A stretch of DNA of 24,533 nucleotides, from positions 1-24,533 of the forward strand of contig DDBO01000161.1 in NCBI GenBank assembly GCA_002332755.1, written 5' to 3'. Under the pieces are notes generated by a model that was given only the letters and a program-made list of their open reading frames with translations, searched no databases and was not told where the DNA came from. The position numbers and the translations under genes are program-made. Position 1 is the stretch's first letter, and the number at the start of each line of letters is the position of its first letter. Below are positions 1 to 8,579 of this stretch, piece after piece. The stretch comes from Bacteroidales bacterium UBA2030. Lineage in GTDB: Bacteria; Bacteroidota; Bacteroidia; Bacteroidales; TTA-H9.

Positions 1-2059
1 CATCGACGCCGGTAAGACTACTACTACCGAGCGTATCCTGTATTATACCGGTGTAAACTACAAAATGGGTGAAGTGCACGAGGGAACTGCTACCATGGAC
101 TGGATGGTTCAGGAGCAGGAACGTGGTATTACCATTACCTCGGCTGCTACAACCGTTTATTGGGATTTTGAAAACGAGCGTTACAAAATCAACATTATAG
201 ATACTCCAGGCCACGTCGATTTTACAGTTGAAGTAGAACGTTCATTACGAGTTCTCGACGGGGCCATCGCTGTTTTCTGTGGTGTGGGTGGCGTTGAGCC
301 TCAAAGCGAAACAGTTTGGAAACAAGCCAACAAATACGGTGTACCTCGTATTTGTTTCGTCAATAAGATGGATCGTAGCGGAGCCGACTTTTTTAATGTG
401 GTTTCGGAAATAAAATCCAAGCTTGGTGCCAAACCTGTTCCGGTACAGCTTCCCTTGGGCGAGGAAGATGGATTCATCGGTGTTGTTGACCTTATCACTC
501 GCAAAGCCTGGGCATGGGACGACGATACCCTTGGAGCTACCTATCACGAAGTGCCTGTCCCTGACCACATGGTCGACATGGTAAATAAGTTTCACAACGA
601 ACTTATTGAAGGTACCGCCGAAGAAAGTGACGAACTTTTTGAAAAGTTCCTCAAAGATCCAACCAGCATCACCGAAAACGATATACGTTTTGCACTCCGT
701 AAAGCCACTCTCGAGAATCGCATCACTCCGGTACTTTGTGGCTCGTCTTTGCGTAATAAAGGCGTGCAATTCCTCCTCGATGCAGTTGCCGCCTACCTGC
801 CCTCTCCTCTCGACATTCCCTCAATTCGCGGAATAAACCCCCTGACGGGTAAAGAAGAGGAAAGGCATGCTCACCCCGAAGAGCCTTTTTCTGCTTTGGC
901 CTTCAAAATTGCTTCTGACCCTTATGTGGGCCGTATCGTGTTCTTCAGGGTTTACAGCGGAACATTGAAAAATGGCAGTACTGTCCTCAATGTGGCTACG
1001 GGCAAACGTGAGCGCATTGCCCGTTTGATGCAAATGCATGCCAACCGGCAGAATCCTCTCGATGAAATTGCTGCCGGTGACATTGGAGCTGCTGCAGGTT
1101 TCAAGCAAATTCGTACAGGCGACACTCTGGCCGATGAAAAACACCCCATACTCTACGAATCCATTTCCTTCCCTGAGCCGGTAATCAGTATGGCCGTAGA
1201 ACCTAAAACCTCTGACGAGCTGGATAAACTGATGAATGCCCTAAACCGGATCGCTGAAGAAGATCCCACTTTTTCAGTTAAGGTGGATGAGGAAACCGGC
1301 CAGACTCTTATCTCGGGTATGGGAGAACTTCACCTCGATATTGTACTTGACCGTTTACGCAGAGAGCACAATGTGGAGTGTAACCATGGCCGACCACAGG
1401 TGGCTTATAAGGAAGCCTTTACCATGCCGATAATCCATCGTGAGGTATATAAAAAGCAAACGGGTGGCAAAGGACGTTACGCAGAAATTGAATTTGAAAT
1501 GGGCCCCGCTGATGAAGGAGTGCGAGGCTTACAATTTATTAACGAACTGAAGGGCGAAAGCATCCCGCGGCAATTTATACCTGCAATCGAAAAGGGCTTC
1601 CGGCAGGCAATGTACAACGGGGTGTTACTCGGGTATTCGGTGTATAACATGAAGGTTCGACTGCTCGACGGTATGGCACATCCGGTTGATTCCGATGCAT
1701 TAGCTTTTGAAGTGGCAGCCATGTCGGGCTATCGCGAAGCTGCACGTAAGGCTGGAGCTGTACTTCTTGAGCCTATAATGAAACTCGAAGTGGTAACCCC
1801 TGATGAATATGTGGGCGATATTACTGCCGATCTCAACCGTCGCAGAGGACACCTGGTTAAGATAGATGCACGCATATCTTACCAAATCATCGATGCGCTG
1901 GTGCCTATGGCCGAAATGTTCGGATATGTTACCGCCTTGCGTTCGATGTCTTCAGGCCGTGCTACCTCTAGTTTAGAGTTTTCGCATTATCAGCTCTGTC
2001 CGCCGGATATCCAGGACAGTGTCATTTTGAAGATTAAAGGATACCTTATAAAAAACTGA
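1..2059 (+). CDS. fusA: Elongation factor G, 5' end outside window
   Basis: EF-G is the cytoplasmic GTPase that drives tRNA-mRNA translocation on the ribosome and, with RRF, ribosome recycling. The reading frame is open from the first bases: codons 2-64 encode the P-loop end (IDAGKTTTTERI) ahead of the first in-window ATG at 65, so the true start is upstream and only about 20 residues are missing. Visible are 685 codons with G2 (RGITITSAATT), G3 (DTPGHVDF), G4 (NKMD) and a G5-like CGSS, then domains II-V ending at a TGA. It looks like the main EF-G rather than an EF-G2 paralogue, because the GVEPQSETVW block and the ribosomal operon setting are typical. rpsJ follows after 23 nt. Upstream rpsL and rpsG are expected but not visible. 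Confidence 0.97.
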   Translation, partial: IDAGKTTTTERILYYTGVNYKMGEVHEGTATMDWMVQEQERGITITSAATTVYWDFENERYKINIIDTPGHVDFTVEVERSLRVLDGAIAVFCGVGGVEPQSETVWKQANKYGVPRICFVNKMDRSGADFFNVVSEIKSKLGAKPVPVQLPLGEEDGFIGVVDLITRKAWAWDDDTLGATYHEVPVPDHMVDMVNKFHNELIEGTAEESDELFEKFLKDPTSITENDIRFALRKATLENRITPVLCGSSLRNKGVQFLLDAVAAYLPSPLDIPSIRGINPLTGKEEERHAHPEEPFSALAFKIASDPYVGRIVFFRVYSGTLKNGSTVLNVATGKRERIARLMQMHANRQNPLDEIAAGDIGAAAGFKQIRTGDTLADEKHPILYESISFPEPVISMAVEPKTSDELDKLMNALNRIAEEDPTFSVKVDEETGQTLISGMGELHLDIVLDRLRREHNVECNHGRPQVAYKEAFTMPIIHREVYKKQTGGKGRYAEIEFEMGPADEGVRGLQFINELKGESIPRQFIPAIEKGFRQAMYNGVLLGYSVYNMKVRLLDGMAHPVDSDALAFEVAAMSGYREAARKAGAVLLEPIMKLEVVTPDEYVGDITADLNRRRGHLVKIDARISYQIIDALVPMAEMFGYVTALRSMSSGRATSSLEFSHYQLCPPDIQDSVILKIKGYLIKN

Positions 2060-2082
2060 ACTGAATTTAAATCTCTATAACC

Positions 2083-2388
2083 GTGAGCCAAAAGATCAGA
2101 ATTAAATTAAAATCGTACGACTACAATCTGGTCGATAAATCGGCCGAAAAGATTGTGAGAACGGTTAAGCAGACCGGAGCTGTTGTTAACGGCCCCATCC
2201 CTCTGCCCACACACAAAAAGATTTTCACTGTAAACCGTTCCACCTTCGTCAATAAAAAGTCGAGAGAGCAGTTTCAACTCTGCTCTTACAAAAGGCTGCT
2301 CGACATCTACAGCTCGACCAGCAAAACCATCGATGCCCTGATGAAGCTCGAACTTCCCAGCGGAGTTGAAGTGGAAATCAAAGTGTGA
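2083..2388 (+). CDS. rpsJ: 30S ribosomal protein uS10
   Basis: uS10 sits in the 30S head. In well-studied bacteria it also acts as NusE, pairing with NusB in transcription antitermination and bridging to NusG. The 101-residue product has the usual length, with the N-terminal KIRIKLKSYD strand and the conserved GPIPLPTHKK loop around residues 38-47. The start is a GTG at 2083; no ATG gives a full-length protein, so GTG is well supported and is the only non-ATG start I accept in the cluster. It lies 23 nt after fusA and 35 nt before rplC, and no strong Shine-Dalgarno is visible. The stop is TGA, whereas most genes here use TAA. Confidence 0.96.
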   Translation: MSQKIRIKLKSYDYNLVDKSAEKIVRTVKQTGAVVNGPIPLPTHKKIFTVNRSTFVNKKSREQFQLCSYKRLLDIYSSTSKTIDALMKLELPSGVEVEIKV

Positions 2389-2423
2389 CAGAACATTAGT
2401 AAGGACCTAAAAAATTAGAAACC

Positions 2424-3053
2424 ATGTCAGGACTATTAGGAAAGAAAATCGGAATGACCAGCATTTACGATGAAGCGGGCAGGAATGTACCTGTAACCGT
2501 GATTCAGGCAGGTCCTTGCGTCGTAACCCAAATTCGTACTGCAGAAAAAGACGGTTATGATGCCATTCAACTGGCTTACGATGATGTTCCCGAGCGCAAG
2601 GTAAACAAGCCCCTGCTGGGACATTTCAAAAAAGCTGGCGCCACCCCCAAGCGCATACTTGCTGAATTCACCCGTTTTGAAGAAGGTCATCGTAAAACCT
2701 TTGGTGAAATACTTACAGTTGATATATTCGAAGAAGGAGAATTTATCGATGTAAGTGGCACCAGCAAAGGAAAAGGATTTCAAGGTGTAATCCGCAGACA
2801 CAACTTTGGCGGGGTTGGCGATGCCACCCACGGCCAGCACAACAGGCTACGCGCCCCTGGTTCTTTGGGTGCTTCTTCGTTCCCCTCTCGCGTATTTAAA
2901 GGCATGCGCATGGCAGGTCATTTGGGGTCGCGAAAGGTAAAAGTGCTCAACCTTAAAATCATGAAAATTATCCCCGAAAAGAACCTCATTCTTGTTAAGG
3001 GTGCAGTTCCGGGAGCTATTGGTTCATACTTAAAAATAGAAAGATGGAGCTAA
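2424..3053 (+). CDS. rplC: 50S ribosomal protein uL3
   Basis: uL3 is an early 50S assembly protein whose long loop reaches towards the peptidyl transferase centre. The 209-residue product begins GLLGKKIGMT and carries the conserved extension around residues 120-170 (KGKGFQGVIRRH, then APGSLGASS, then VFKGMRMAGHLG). In E. coli the corresponding GSIGQ segment holds a glutamine that is methylated by PrmB. Here that position reads Ala, so the modification cannot occur at the same residue; this alignment is by eye. The 3' end overlaps the rplD start by 10 nt, which suggests coupled translation of the two proteins. Confidence 0.97.
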   Translation: MSGLLGKKIGMTSIYDEAGRNVPVTVIQAGPCVVTQIRTAEKDGYDAIQLAYDDVPERKVNKPLLGHFKKAGATPKRILAEFTRFEEGHRKTFGEILTVDIFEEGEFIDVSGTSKGKGFQGVIRRHNFGGVGDATHGQHNRLRAPGSLGASSFPSRVFKGMRMAGHLGSRKVKVLNLKIMKIIPEKNLILVKGAVPGAIGSYLKIERWS

Positions 3054-3682
3054 CAGTATATAATCACAAAGGAGAAGATCTGGGCCGCAAAGTAGTGCTC
3101 AAAGAAGAGATCTTTGGCATTGAGCCCAACGACCACGTGATATGGCTAGATGTGAAAAATATTCAGGCCAACAAACGCCAGGGTACACACAAAGCTAAAG
3201 AAAGGTCGGAAGTTAGCGGGAGTACTCGCAAGCTGAAACGTCAGAAAGGTACGGGTGGGGCTCGTGCCGGCGACATCAATAACCCTCTCTTTATTGGGGG
3301 TGGCCGCGTTTTTGGACCCCGTCCCCGCGATTATGGTTTCAAGGTTAACAAAAAAACCAAGGTTCTGGCCCGCCTCTCAGCCCTCACATACAAAGCAAGG
3401 GAAAATCAGATACTGGTAGTTGAAGACTTTGCCCCTGAAGCTCCAAAAACCAAGTCCTACGCCGAATTTCTTACCAATCTTAAGGTAGATGGAACGCGTA
3501 CCTTGCTTGTAGTCAAAGAACCTGAACGCAATCTGGTGCTATCTGCCCGCAATATTCCGGGAGCCAGCATCATGCGTGCCTGCGACCTCAATACCTACGA
3601 TATTCTGCATGCCCATAAGCTCATTTTCTTCGAGAGTGGTTTGAAATCACTTGAAGAAATTTACGGAGCAAGCGAAAACTAA
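3044..3682 (+). CDS. rplD: 50S ribosomal protein uL4
   Basis: uL4 binds 23S rRNA domain I and its extended loop lines the polypeptide exit tunnel. The 212-residue product has the basic loop at about residues 48-90 (HKAKERSEVSGSTRK, KRQKGTGGARAGD, FGPRPRDY) followed by a globular alpha/beta domain. In E. coli L4 represses the S10 operon through the leader RNA. The leader of this cluster lies upstream of the window, so I cannot say whether that control exists here. The ATG lies inside the last codons of rplC, a 10-nt overlap. rplW follows after 25 nt. Confidence 0.97.
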   Translation: MELTVYNHKGEDLGRKVVLKEEIFGIEPNDHVIWLDVKNIQANKRQGTHKAKERSEVSGSTRKLKRQKGTGGARAGDINNPLFIGGGRVFGPRPRDYGFKVNKKTKVLARLSALTYKARENQILVVEDFAPEAPKTKSYAEFLTNLKVDGTRTLLVVKEPERNLVLSARNIPGASIMRACDLNTYDILHAHKLIFFESGLKSLEEIYGASEN

Positions 3683-3707
3683 CATAAACCCGTAAAAACT
3701 TATTACC

Positions 3708-3998
3708 ATGAGCGTAATCATAAAACCAATCATTACGGAGAAGATGACCACCCAGGGCGAAAAGCTCAACAAATACGGGTTTATCGTCCGCCGCGATGCC
3801 AATAAGATTCAGATCAAAAAGGCTATCAAGGAACTCTATGGTGTGGACGTTGTAGAAGTGAATACCATGATCTATACTGGCAAAAATAAAGTTCGCTATA
3901 CCAAGCGTGGCTTTATTGCCGGACGCACGCAGGCTTACAAAAAAGCCATTGTTACTGTGGCAGAAGGTGAAAAGATTGATTTTTACAGCAACATTTAA
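3708..3998 (+). CDS. rplW: 50S ribosomal protein uL23
   Basis: uL23 forms part of the rim of the peptide exit tunnel and is the main docking site for trigger factor and SRP. The 96-residue product begins with the conserved IIKPIITEK segment; the Glu of TEK (residue 11) corresponds to the trigger-factor contact region in E. coli. The KNKVRYTKRGF segment around residues 61-71 is the rRNA-binding loop. Length and motifs are normal for the family. It sits 25 nt after rplD and only 5 nt before rplB. Confidence 0.96.
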   Translation: MSVIIKPIITEKMTTQGEKLNKYGFIVRRDANKIQIKKAIKELYGVDVVEVNTMIYTGKNKVRYTKRGFIAGRTQAYKKAIVTVAEGEKIDFYSNI

Positions 3999-4003
3999 GA
4001 TAA

Positions 4004-4828
4004 ATGGCCCTAAAGAAATTTAAACCCACGACGCCAGGTCAGCGCTTTAAGATTATAAGCGCTTTTGACGATATCACCACCACTACTCCTGAGAAGTCGT
4101 TGCTCGCCCCATTAAAAAAGACCGGTGGCCGCAACAATCAGGGTAAAATGACCATGCGTTATATCGGTGGTGGACATAAGAGACGCTATAGAATCATTGA
4201 TTTCAAACGCGATAAAGAAAACATTCCCGCCGTTGTTCAAACCATTGAATACGATCCCAACCGTTCGGCTCGTATTGCCCTGGTTGAATACAGCGATGGT
4301 GAAAAGCGTTATATTGTTGCTCCCAATGGCCTCAAAGTCGGTCAGACGATCATGAGTGGCAAGGGAGTTGCCCCCGAAATTGGAAATACCTTATATTTAA
4401 GCGAGATTCCTTTCGGTACAATCATTCACAACATTGAGCTTCGTCCTGGCCAGGGCGCTAAGATGGCCCGCAGCGCAGGTAGCTTTGCCCAGCTCATGTC
4501 GCGTGATGGGAAGTATGCAGTAATCAAGCTGCCTTCGGGAGAAACCCGGCTGATACTTCAGACATGCAAGGCCACCGTTGGCATGGTATCCAACCCCGAT
4601 CACTCCCTCGAGAAAAGCGGAAAAGCCGGTCGTTCACGCTGGTTGGGCCGCAGGCCCCGCACACGTGGTGTGGCCATGAACCCTGTCGACCATCCTATGG
4701 GTGGTGGTGAAGGTCGTGCTTCGGGAGGTCATCCCCGTTCACGCAAAGGCCTCTATGCAAAGGGTCAGAAAACTCGTTCACCAAAGAAGGCTTCATCGAA
4801 GTTCATTCTTGAAAGAAGGAAGAAGTAA
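4004..4828 (+). CDS. rplB: 50S ribosomal protein uL2
   Basis: uL2 is among the most conserved 50S proteins. It is needed for subunit association and peptidyl transferase activity. The 274-residue product has the N-terminal KFKPTTPGQR start, the central RNA-binding core (residues about 60-200) and the C-terminal NPVDHPMGGGEGR motif. His230 in that motif matches E. coli His229, which is important for activity. The tail is rich in Lys and Arg, as usual. The start at 4004 is only 5 nt after the rplW stop. Confidence 0.98.
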   Translation: MALKKFKPTTPGQRFKIISAFDDITTTTPEKSLLAPLKKTGGRNNQGKMTMRYIGGGHKRRYRIIDFKRDKENIPAVVQTIEYDPNRSARIALVEYSDGEKRYIVAPNGLKVGQTIMSGKGVAPEIGNTLYLSEIPFGTIIHNIELRPGQGAKMARSAGSFAQLMSRDGKYAVIKLPSGETRLILQTCKATVGMVSNPDHSLEKSGKAGRSRWLGRRPRTRGVAMNPVDHPMGGGEGRASGGHPRSRKGLYAKGQKTRSPKKASSKFILERRKK

Positions 4829-4848
4829 AAAGTTAAAACAGTTATATC

Positions 4849-5124
4849 ATGAGCCGATCGCTGAAAAAAGGACCTTATATACATTACAAGCTCGAGAAAA
4901 AAGTGCTTGAAGCCCAGGCAGACCCCAAAAAACGCGGGGTGATTAAAACTTGGAGCCGAGCTTCGATGATCTCCCCCGACTTCGTCGGATTGACTATTGC
5001 CGTACACAATGGCAACAAGTTTATTCCTGTTTATATTACCGAAAACATGGTAGGCCATAAATTAGGTGAATTTGCCCCAACGCGCACCTTCCGTGGCCAT
5101 GCCGGAAATAAAGCTAAAAAATAA
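4849..5124 (+). CDS. rpsS: 30S ribosomal protein uS19
   Basis: uS19 lies in the 30S head, pairs with uS13 and contacts the 50S subunit. The 91-residue product begins SRSLKKGPY and carries the conserved blocks KTWSRASMI (residues about 33-41), HNGNKFIPVYI and the C-terminal GEFAPTRTFRGH. The length is normal. The gene is 20 nt after rplB and 6 nt before rplV, in the standard order. Confidence 0.97.
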   Translation: MSRSLKKGPYIHYKLEKKVLEAQADPKKRGVIKTWSRASMISPDFVGLTIAVHNGNKFIPVYITENMVGHKLGEFAPTRTFRGHAGNKAKK

Positions 5125-5130
5125 CAGACC

Positions 5131-5565
5131 ATGGGAGCAAGAAAACGTTTAGCTGCTGAAAAGCGCAAGGAAGCTATGAAATCATTGGCTATAGCACGTC
5201 TGCGCAATGTGCCCACCTCTCCTCGCAAAATGCGTTTGGTTGCCGATCTTATTCGCGGCCAAAAGGTAGAGAAAGCACTGATTACCTTGAAAACCCTCAA
5301 CAAAGAAGCTGCTCCACGCCTCTATACCCTGCTTAAATCGGCCATTGCCAACTGGCAGGTGAAAAACGAAGGCGTTCGTATGGAAGATGCTGGTCTGTTT
5401 GTAAAGGAAATTTACGTTGACGGTGGTCGTATGTTGAAACGCTTACGTCCTGCTCCTCAGGGCCGTGGCTACCGTATTCGTAAACGCTCCAACCATGTTA
5501 CCCTTATTTTGGGAGATAATCTCGGACAGGTTGAGACTACGGAACAAAAAGTAGATAATCAGTAA
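5131..5565 (+). CDS. rplV: 50S ribosomal protein uL22
   Basis: uL22 sends a long beta-hairpin into the constriction of the exit tunnel, where macrolide-resistance mutations map in other bacteria. The 144-residue product begins GARKRLAAEKRKEA, an N-terminal segment I know from Bacteroidota uL22 and absent from E. coli. The core RNVPTSPRKMRLVADLIRG follows. The hairpin end RPAPQGRGYRIRKRSNH is at about residues 110-126. The short acidic/polar tail is not conserved. The ATG at 5131 is 6 nt after the rpsS stop and gives this typical N-terminus. Confidence 0.96.
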   Translation: MGARKRLAAEKRKEAMKSLAIARLRNVPTSPRKMRLVADLIRGQKVEKALITLKTLNKEAAPRLYTLLKSAIANWQVKNEGVRMEDAGLFVKEIYVDGGRMLKRLRPAPQGRGYRIRKRSNHVTLILGDNLGQVETTEQKVDNQ

Positions 5566-5580
5566 ATTACATACATACGA

Positions 5581-6300
5581 ATGGGACAAAAGACTAATCC
5601 AATAAGCCTCAGGCTCGGTATTATTAAAGGATGGGATTCCTTTTGGTACGGAGGTCGCCAGTTTGACCAAAAACTGATTGAAGACTTCAAAATCCGTAAG
5701 TACCTCAATGCCCGCCTGATGAAAGCAGGGGTAAGTAAGATTCAGATTGAACGCAATTTGAAGCTTATTACCGTTACCATCAACACCGCCCGTCCGGGTA
5801 TTATCATCGGAAAGGGAGGACAGGAAGTTGACAAGCTGAAGGAAGAACTCAAGAAGCTTACTGGTAAAGAAGTACAGCTCAACATTAGCGAAGTGAAGCG
5901 CCCAGACCTCGATGCTTTTCTGGTGGCCAGCAACGTAGCCCGTCAGATTGAAGGCAGAGTGTCGTACCGTCGCGCTGTTAAGGCTGCTATTGCCAACACC
6001 ATGCGCATGGGTGCAGAAGGTATTAAGATCATGGTTTCGGGCCGTTTAGGCGGTGCAGAAATTGCTCGGCGTGAACAGTTTAAAGAAGGCCGTATTCCGC
6101 TGCATACCCTGAGGGCTGATATCGATTATTCACGCGACGAAGCCCATACCACCTATGGCCGCATTGGTATAAAGGTATGGATTTGCCGTGGTGAAATTTA
6201 TGGTAGGCCCGATTTCTTCAATTTTGGGACAACCGATGCTAAAGCACAGCGTCAACCCCGTGGCGGCAGCCAGCGTCCACGCTCACGTAAGCGTAAATAA
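5581..6300 (+). CDS. rpsC: 30S ribosomal protein uS3
   Basis: uS3 lines the mRNA entry channel in the 30S head and contributes to ribosomal helicase activity. The 239-residue product begins GQKTNPISLRLGI. It carries the type II KH domain with its GIIIGKGG loop at residues 73-80, then a C-terminal domain with the conserved GRLGGAEIARRE block. The tail is strongly basic (QRPRSRKRK). It is 15 nt after rplV and 36 nt before rplP. Confidence 0.97.
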   Translation: MGQKTNPISLRLGIIKGWDSFWYGGRQFDQKLIEDFKIRKYLNARLMKAGVSKIQIERNLKLITVTINTARPGIIIGKGGQEVDKLKEELKKLTGKEVQLNISEVKRPDLDAFLVASNVARQIEGRVSYRRAVKAAIANTMRMGAEGIKIMVSGRLGGAEIARREQFKEGRIPLHTLRADIDYSRDEAHTTYGRIGIKVWICRGEIYGRPDFFNFGTTDAKAQRQPRGGSQRPRSRKRK

Positions 6301-6336
6301 TTTAAAGATTAAGAAACATTAAATACCTGTAATACA

Positions 6337-6765
6337 ATGTTACAGCCTAAAAAGACAAAATACAGAAAGCAGCAAAAAGGCAAAGGTATGCTCGATGGAA
6401 ATGCCCACCGGGGTCATGAGGTTGCCTTTGGTAGCTTTGGCCTTAAAGCTCTCGAGCCTGCCTACATTACCGGACGCCAGATTGAAGCTGCTCGTCAGGC
6501 CGTTACCCGTCATATGAAACGTGAAGGCCAGATATGGATTCGAATCTTCCCTGATAAACCCATTACCAAAAAGCCCGCCGAAGTTCGAATGGGTAAAGGT
6601 AAGGGAGCTCCAGAATATTTTGTAGCAGTGGTTAACCCCGGCCGCATCCTCTTTGAAGTAGATGGTGTGTCGCCCGAAGTGGCTAAAGAAGGTCTGCGTC
6701 TTGCTGCCCAGAAACTGCCCATCAAAACCCGTCTGGTGGTTAGACCCGATTATGCACAGGAATAA
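6337..6765 (+). CDS. rplP: 50S ribosomal protein uL16
   Basis: uL16 is a late-assembling 50S protein near the A-site tRNA elbow. The 142-residue product begins LQPKKTKYRKQQKG and has the conserved FGSFGLKALEPAYIT block, the RQIEAARQA helix and the MGKGKGAPEYFVAVV motif at about residues 82-96. All are in normal positions. There is no strong ribosome-binding site ahead of it. A 49-nt gap separates it from rpmC, one of the two longest gaps in the ribosomal run. Confidence 0.97.
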   Translation: MLQPKKTKYRKQQKGKGMLDGNAHRGHEVAFGSFGLKALEPAYITGRQIEAARQAVTRHMKREGQIWIRIFPDKPITKKPAEVRMGKGKGAPEYFVAVVNPGRILFEVDGVSPEVAKEGLRLAAQKLPIKTRLVVRPDYAQE

Positions 6766-6814
6766 TTCATTACCAACGGATTTTGAAGAGTAAATTATTA
6801 AAAAATATACAACT

Positions 6815-7030
6815 ATGAAAAAGGCAGGAAAATTAGCTGAAATCAAAGAGCTCTCCACCAAAGACCTTTTGGAGAGGCTCGAAGAAGAACGTAAGCAGCT
6901 GACCCGACTCCGGCTCAACCATGCCGTTTCGCCACTGGATAATCCTATGAAGATTAGAGAATACAAACGTACGATTGCCCGTATTCTCACTGAGCTCCGG
7001 AGAAGAGAACTGGAAGGACAAAACAAATAA
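6815..7030 (+). CDS. rpmC: 50S ribosomal protein uL29
   Basis: uL29 is a small two-helix protein at the exit tunnel rim next to uL23. The 71-residue product is predicted all-helical. It has the family's ELSTKDLLERLEEER first helix and the IREYKRTIARILTELRRRE second helix, which is the signature segment. The length is within the usual 60-75. It lies 49 nt after rplP and 10 nt before rpsQ. Confidence 0.94.
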   Translation: MKKAGKLAEIKELSTKDLLERLEEERKQLTRLRLNHAVSPLDNPMKIREYKRTIARILTELRRRELEGQNK

Positions 7031-7040
7031 TTAGAGGATA

Positions 7041-7298
7041 ATGGAAACCAGAAACGCACGTAAAGAACGAATTGGAGTTGTCGTTAGCAATAAAATGGAC
7101 AAGTCCATTGTAGTGAGGGTAGAACGCCGCCTCAAACATCCCAAATACGGGAAGTTTGTAAAGCGTAGTACCAAGTTCATGGCTCATGACGAAAAAAACG
7201 AATGCCAGATTGGCGACACTGTTCGCATCATGGAAACTCGTCCGCTGAGCAAAACTAAACGCTGGAGATTAGTTGAAATCATTGAAAGAGCTAAATAA
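7041..7298 (+). CDS. rpsQ: 30S ribosomal protein uS17
   Basis: uS17 is an OB-fold primary binder of 16S rRNA in the 30S body. The 85-residue product begins with RNARKERIGVVVSNKMDKS and has the conserved HPKYGKFVKRSTKFMAHDE segment (residues about 33-51), then GDTVRIMETRPLSKTKRW. Length and motif order are normal. The stop lies 2 nt before the rplN start, so the two are probably translated in a coupled fashion. Confidence 0.96.
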   Translation: METRNARKERIGVVVSNKMDKSIVVRVERRLKHPKYGKFVKRSTKFMAHDEKNECQIGDTVRIMETRPLSKTKRWRLVEIIERAK

Positions 7299-7300
7299 CT

Positions 7301-7669
7301 ATGATACAACAGGAAACAAGACTTACTGTTGCCGATAACAGCGGAGCAAAAGAAGTCCTCTGCATTAAGGTACTGGGTGGAACAGGCCGCAGATATGCAT
7401 CGGTTGGCGATAAAATTGTGGTAACCGTGAAAAAGGCCCTCCCTTCCGGTAATATTAAGAAAGGAACCGTAGCTAAGGCTGTTGTTGTTAGAACGAAAAA
7501 AGAAATCAGGCGCCCCGACGGAAGTTATATCCGTTTCGATGATAATGCCTGTGTAATTCTTAACAACGCAGGAGAAATGACCGGTACCCGTATCTTTGGC
7601 CCGGTAGCCAGGGAATTAAGGGAAAAACAATACATGAAAATCGTATCACTTGCACCGGAGGTGCTATAA
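7301..7669 (+). CDS. rplN: 50S ribosomal protein uL14
   Basis: uL14 lies at the 50S interface, forms an intersubunit bridge and is the docking site of the silencing factor RsfS in other bacteria. The 122-residue product has the family signature starting TRLTVADNSGAKEVLCIKV near the N-terminus. RRPDGSYIRFDDNACVI and the C-terminal GTRIFGPVARELR block follow. The length is exactly typical. The start codon is 2 nt after the rpsQ stop. Confidence 0.97.
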   Translation: MIQQETRLTVADNSGAKEVLCIKVLGGTGRRYASVGDKIVVTVKKALPSGNIKKGTVAKAVVVRTKKEIRRPDGSYIRFDDNACVILNNAGEMTGTRIFGPVARELREKQYMKIVSLAPEVL

Positions 7670-7688
7670 ACCCTAAAAACCGAATAGT

Positions 7689-8012
7689 ATGAAGCCGAAA
7701 CTCCATGTGAAAAAAGGCGATTTGGTAATGGTGATTGCCGGCGACGACAAAGGCAAGCAGGGACGCATCCTCGAGGTGCAGATCGAAAAACAGCGTGCCA
7801 TTGTCGAAGGGGTAAACCTGGTGAGCAAGCACACCAAACCCAACGCTAAAAACCCCCAGGGGGGTATTGTAAAAAAAGAAGCACCGATACATGTATCGAA
7901 TTTAATGCTTATCGACTCTACCGGTAAGCCCACCCGTATCGGACACCGTATTGACCCCAAGACCAATAAAAAAGTCAGGTATTCTAAAAAATCAGGGGAG
8001 GAGATTAAGTAA
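7689..8012 (+). CDS. rplX: 50S ribosomal protein uL24
   Basis: uL24 is an assembly initiator protein at the 5' domain of 23S rRNA near the tunnel exit. The 107-residue product carries a KOW motif at residues about 6-33 (KKGDLVMVIAGDDKGKQG). Later come the conserved NLVSKHTKP and GGIVKKEAPIHVSNLML segments. Its stop codon overlaps the rplE start in a TAATG arrangement (1 nt shared), which is a classic sign of translational coupling. Confidence 0.96.
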   Translation: MKPKLHVKKGDLVMVIAGDDKGKQGRILEVQIEKQRAIVEGVNLVSKHTKPNAKNPQGGIVKKEAPIHVSNLMLIDSTGKPTRIGHRIDPKTNKKVRYSKKSGEEIK

Positions 8013-8566
8013 TGAGTTATATACCACGTCTTCAGGAAAAATATCAGAAAGATATCGTCCCTGCCCTCATGAAACAGTTTAATTACAAATCTGTCATGCA
8101 GGTACCCAGGTTGGTAAAAGTTGTCATCAACCAGGGATTGGGCGATGCTATTGCCGATAAGCGACTGATTGATATCGGAATTGATGAAATGACTCAGATT
8201 ACCGGCCAGAAAGCGGTAGCCACACGTTCGAAGAAGGACATCTCCAACTTCAAACTGCGCCGTAATATGCCCGTAGGTGTAAGGGTTACTCTTCGCGGAC
8301 CCCGCATGTACGAATTTCTGGACCGCTTAATCTCGGTCGCCATACCCCGTATTCGCGACTTCCGCGGCATCAACGACAAGGGGTTCGATGGAAGGGGTAA
8401 TTTCTCCTTCGGCGTAAGCGAGCAAATTATTTTCCCCGAAATTAACATTGATAAAGTGGTGAAAATTATGGGTATGGATATCACCTTCGTGACTACTGCA
8501 CGTACTGATGCCGAAGCTCACGCATTGCTTAAAGAATTTGGATTCCCCTTTAAAAACGAAAAATAA
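8012..8566 (+). CDS. rplE: 50S ribosomal protein uL5
   Basis: uL5 binds 5S rRNA in the central protuberance and contacts P-site tRNA. The 184-residue product has the N-terminal YIPRLQEKYQKDIVPAL segment, the VPRLVKVVINQGLG signature (residues about 32-45) and the TGQKAVATRSKKDISNFKLR block. The C-terminal GMDITFVTTARTDAEAHALL segment follows. The start ATG shares one base with the rplX stop. All features are ordinary for the family. Confidence 0.97.
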   Translation: MSYIPRLQEKYQKDIVPALMKQFNYKSVMQVPRLVKVVINQGLGDAIADKRLIDIGIDEMTQITGQKAVATRSKKDISNFKLRRNMPVGVRVTLRGPRMYEFLDRLISVAIPRIRDFRGINDKGFDGRGNFSFGVSEQIIFPEINIDKVVKIMGMDITFVTTARTDAEAHALLKEFGFPFKNEK

Positions 8567-8579
8567 TTATACATAGGAT

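Noticed and set aside
6340..7059. Minus-strand open frame of 239 codons opposite rplP and rpmC
   Set aside because: It is antisense to two certain ribosomal genes and shows no motif or plausible promoter.
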